Positions 21,801 to 24,113 of a stretch of DNA of 24,113 bases are shown in pieces. The translations under genes were made by a program, and so were the position numbers. Under the pieces are notes generated by a model. The model saw only the letters and a list, made by a program, of their open reading frames with translations, had not been told where the DNA came from and ran no database searches. The DNA lies in the IMG/VR virus record IMGVR_UViG_3300031857_001360, positions 1-24,113 of that record; one strand, written 5' to 3'. Origin of the DNA: a virus. Position 1 is the first letter of the stretch. Each line of letters begins with the position of its first letter.

Positions 21801-24113
21801 GTACTTGAGCGTATGCTTTCTTCTACTGAATCAATGGCTAAACTTTCTCCATCGTTTGTGCCACAAGCAAGAGGCGCTATTGCTGCTACAGACTATTTAA
21901 TGCAAAATCCTGCACAACAGGCTGGCGTTGGATTTAGAACTGAACAACAACAAGCAGGTGCTAGACAGGCATTAACACAAGCAAGATTTAGAGGTCAACA
22001 GTCATTTGCTCCAGTTACTGCTGCAGCAACTGATGTTGTAAATCAAACGGTATTAGCAACAGCACAAGCAGCACAAACACAATCTCCATCTAGAAGAACT
22101 ATTCCAATTGGTGAAGATATTGCTCGTGGTCTTTCTGTTGGAATGATGAACCAGGCTGATGATGTTGCAATGGCAGCAGGGGCAGTTACACAGGGCGCAG
22201 TTACACAAATGCGTGATACTGGATTGCTTGGTCCAGGAGGACAACCACTTCGTGTTCCAGTTACTCAACCAGGAGTTCCAGTAGGTCAGGTAGCACAATC
22301 AGCAGCAATTAGTGGTGAGACTAAAAAGGCTATTGATGCAGAAGTAGCAGCACGTAAAACATCACAACAACGCATAGACTCTATGAATAGAGTTATGATG
22401 ACTGGAACATTTGCTCTTACTAGCCTTGCAGGTGCTGGATCAATGGCTGGTGGAAAACTTGGTGAATTATCTCAAGCGGTATTTAAATATTCAGGTTTAC
22501 TATTTGCATTAATGTCAGTAACACAATTATTAACACAGGCTAAAATAGCAGAACTTGCAGTAACAAGAGCACAAACAGTTGCTGGTGCTATGGGATCTAA
22601 AACAGTTAAAGGATTATTTGCTAAAGGTGGAGGTCTTGCTGGATTTGGTAAGAACCTTATGACTGCTGGAAAATTTGCTTTAAGATTTGCTGGACCACTT
22701 GGAATTGCAACTACTTTGTTAGGACTTGCTGCAGTAGGAATTAGAACATATAATAAAAATCAAGAAGAATTAAGAAAAGAAACATATGGTCTTGCAGAGG
22801 CTATGAAGATTACTGCAGAACAAGCAAAAACTCTTGGTGACTTCTTTGGTGTAGTTGCTGGTCGTACCGCTTTTGAGTCAAGAGAAGATCTTCGTAATAG
22901 AGAGTTAGTGGCACCAGAGGTAAGATCTCAGCGTGATAGGCTTCGTCAAGACGAGGGATTCCAAAAAGATTTTAAAGATCAAATTGAGTCATTTAGAAAA
23001 GCAACTAATGTAGAGGCACGTCTTGCATTCCAATCTTTGGCTCTAGATCTTAGAGCAAGAGGTTTTGCTGTTGAGCAAGTACAAACAATAATTGATGCAC
23101 TTCGTGAAGAGTCTGAGCAAACAGATGTTGTTATTAATGTTAAATCTATGGATTTCTCCAAAGAGTCATTTGATAAACTTGGATCAACATTAGATGAAAA
23201 TATTAAAGTATTCCAAAGCACATATGCTAAAGGATTTGATAAAGTATTTGAATATGTTCCAACTGGTCAAGGGTATGGGGTTAAACTAGTAGAAAAATTA
23301 GTACCTACAAAAGACCTAAAAAGACAACTTGCTAATCTTTCTACCTTTGTAGCAACTTCAGCAAAATCAATTACTACGCTATTTGAAAATGGCTCAATTA
23401 CTAGCGAACAGTTTACGCAGTCTATTGATCAGGTTACTAGTAGAGTGTTTGCTTTAGATGCAGCACAAAGAAAACTAGTTTTAACTAAGATATTCACTGA
23501 ACTAAATGTTGATGCTTCTAAGTTCTTGGACAATTTATCTACCGCAAAACAACAAATGATGGTTCTTACTTTGATAAGTGCTGGAATTCTTAGCGAAGGC
23601 AGTTCCGTGCTTGCTGATCTTGGTGCAACTGGCGCAGATGCAGCAATGCGTCATGCTAGAGGTGTTTATGGATTAACTCAGGCATATGACAAGTATATGG
23701 CTACAGTTAACAAGGTGATAGAAGAAGAAAAAAAGAAAAATGCAGTTACTAGTGGAGATGGAGAAAAGTCTGCATTCCAAAAGGCTCTTGAAGCATTACG
23801 TGCACAAAACAAAGATTTGCTAATGCAGGCAAAAGCATTTAAGATTTTAGAAAAATCTGGTATGGATGCAGGAACGGCTCTTAAGTATGCAAGCGATTCT
23901 ACAATTGCCCTTGGTATTGCTACTGGAAAAATTAAACCAGGACAATTAAAACAATTAACAGATCTTATGGAAAAAATTGAAAAGAAGGCTCAGTCTGCTG
24001 CTATTAGAGAGTTCTTTACAAATCTTAATACTGAAAATAAACTCAATAAGAGTTTTGCTCAAGTCATTCCACAATTGAGCGGCATGGGAATGAAACTTGA
24101 AGACATTAATCGT
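18873..24113 (+). CDS. Tape measure protein, 3' end cut by window
   Basis: Open from ATG 18873 (GAGGTG 7 bases upstream) to the window edge, at least 1747 residues. It sets tail length and passes through the tube, later helping DNA entry. The N-terminal ~130 residues are coiled coil ('ALAQLKALQRQISQFHTSIA'). Residues ~190-450 are the TP901-type core: 'WAGRQLMVGFTLPLATLGTT', 'AAEAAAAGFAGVDLQRQTTQ', 'FFMAAMKEGGVNASEGANAL' and 'LTRARAIEQLFGKFQFARLS'. Hydrophobic segments lie near 542-570, 1206-1221 and 1267-1291. 'NKDTVPAMLTPGEAVIPKDK' at ~690 is a widespread tape-measure motif. The rest is helical and Gln/Ala-rich. By the usual 1.5 angstrom per residue rule the tail would be at least ~260 nm. 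No frame break is seen. Assembly is helped by the two chaperones just upstream. Confidence 0.93.
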   Translation, partial: MADVNANIGVNIDTTQALAQLKALQRQISQFHTSIAKSSESAALAQRDLQRNFLNSVNALGSFSAELRTVRTTSESFTDALEKNKFSMREYFRYAGGATKTFGRLFKSEFDTIGKVAEDRVKKLQTQYIKLGRDTSGAMKAIAIMPNQLDMKNWSTQTQLAAQRQAIFNQLVKQGSTNLLNFGKNTQWAGRQLMVGFTLPLATLGTTAARTFMEMEAAALKFRKVYGDLFTPREETQQALADVTALGEMFTKYGISVSSTVGLAAEAAAAGFAGVDLQRQTTQATRLSVLGQIEQQKALETTISLQNAFKMSSEDLAGSIDFLNAVENQTVVSLDDITTAIPKVAPVIQQLGGDVKDLAFFMAAMKEGGVNASEGANALKSGLAALINPTEKASKILAGMGINIKQIVETNQGDLKGTVIAFAQALDTLDPLTRARAIEQLFGKFQFARLSTLFDNVTNQTGQAARVLDLAGTSIEDLAALSESELGMTADSAMNKFRKSVEDLKMALVPVGETFLQAVTPIVEFIGGILEKFNNLSSGVKKAIVVLTVAIGAIGPVALMTFGLLANGLANIVKGAMILRNGYLRLTGQTQILGEQTDYLTTEQMNASAVAHSLEQSHARLTQTFTAETAAIAQLIQAYQAAARAGAQFAMNNPGMMLPPKAKGFNKGTMRVNKYANGVVVVPGSGNKDTVPAMLTPGEAVIPKDKAKQYAPLIQGMIAGNIPGFMAGTVSVGGQTTGLDFARRDTAAKAQRLVDAMLADGSGIENALTIVNETLTRMANDTQISIGSFVREIEVVTKELTGGLLPKGILVAGGRPGERKFSAGQTNVGTMEQQAQGNIALQEEISRARESSKAAQEAMVKYYEEVGIDLTKTDKKTQNILNAVKQSGEIHRAHVIQMQDNVDKMFDEAWDPNAWVAQSSTLNQISNILDSSVPTREEYLKNLTEINADETIVNSIREKITNNIALTEQELAVQKQVLERMLSSTESMAKLSPSFVPQARGAIAATDYLMQNPAQQAGVGFRTEQQQAGARQALTQARFRGQQSFAPVTAAATDVVNQTVLATAQAAQTQSPSRRTIPIGEDIARGLSVGMMNQADDVAMAAGAVTQGAVTQMRDTGLLGPGGQPLRVPVTQPGVPVGQVAQSAAISGETKKAIDAEVAARKTSQQRIDSMNRVMMTGTFALTSLAGAGSMAGGKLGELSQAVFKYSGLLFALMSVTQLLTQAKIAELAVTRAQTVAGAMGSKTVKGLFAKGGGLAGFGKNLMTAGKFALRFAGPLGIATTLLGLAAVGIRTYNKNQEELRKETYGLAEAMKITAEQAKTLGDFFGVVAGRTAFESREDLRNRELVAPEVRSQRDRLRQDEGFQKDFKDQIESFRKATNVEARLAFQSLALDLRARGFAVEQVQTIIDALREESEQTDVVINVKSMDFSKESFDKLGSTLDENIKVFQSTYAKGFDKVFEYVPTGQGYGVKLVEKLVPTKDLKRQLANLSTFVATSAKSITTLFENGSITSEQFTQSIDQVTSRVFALDAAQRKLVLTKIFTELNVDASKFLDNLSTAKQQMMVLTLISAGILSEGSSVLADLGATGADAAMRHARGVYGLTQAYDKYMATVNKVIEEEKKKNAVTSGDGEKSAFQKALEALRAQNKDLLMQAKAFKILEKSGMDAGTALKYASDSTIALGIATGKIKPGQLKQLTDLMEKIEKKAQSAAIREFFTNLNTENKLNKSFAQVIPQLSGMGMKLEDINR

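Noticed and set aside
1-24113. tRNA genes, CRISPR arrays, insertion sequences, integrase or attachment sites
   Set aside because: No cloverleaf-like segment, regular spaced repeat, transposase or recombinase motif was seen on either strand, and the gaps are too short to hold them.

Overview
This window is a 24 kb piece of a tailed double-stranded DNA phage genome. All genes are on the + strand. It holds receptor-binding and tail-fibre genes, one ribonucleotide reductase, and a near-complete head-to-tail morphogenesis block. It enters inside a tail-fibre gene and leaves inside a very long tape-measure gene. I see no tRNA, CRISPR, integrase, insertion sequence or terminase gene. No gap exceeds 300 bases; the largest is 163 bases, upstream of the reductase.

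Host (inference): the DNA is A+T-rich, but the protein set looks like siphoviruses of Actinobacteria: an N-terminal 'LYAEKVYSEQP' LamG-type structural protein, a SAP/Rho-N-like protein after the capsid gene, and a TP901-type tape measure with an 'NKDTVPAMLTPGEAVIPK' motif. Several genes also appear to be transcribed without a leader, a habit common in Actinobacteria. Together these suggest a phage of a low-GC aquatic actinobacterium. The tail-fibre modules resemble ones I recall from marine and freshwater phages. No tool was available to confirm this.

Layout: 2-3212, three tail-fibre or tropism proteins. 3376-5406, a class II (B12-dependent) ribonucleoside-triphosphate reductase with all five catalytic cysteines. 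5434-9051, a 1205-residue LamG-like minor structural protein. 9070-9465, a small unknown protein overlapping the portal start. 9462-11093, portal. 11134-12453, prohead protease fused to an acidic coiled-coil scaffold, with an internal start that could make scaffold alone. 12481-13620, HK97-type major capsid protein. 13688-13912, a 74-residue paralogue of the capsid protein's N-terminal arm. 13940-17009, five connector, closure and tail-completion genes, four of them overlapping or nearly so. 17086-17721, major tail protein. 17797-18847, two paralogous tail-assembly chaperones, long then short. 18873 to the end, tape measure.

Regulation: at least nine genes are preceded by an extended -10 element of the form TGn-TATAmT (or a close variant), mostly without a good -35, so the late region seems to be read from many short promoters rather than one long operon. 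Two of these promoters sit exactly 7 bases from an ATG with no ribosome binding site, and a third sits 9 bases away. Stem-loops follow the major capsid and major tail genes, the two most heavily expressed virion genes.

The most notable points are the stand-alone capsid N-arm paralogue, the duplicated tail chaperone replacing the usual programmed frameshift, the nested scaffold start, and the leaderless promoters.
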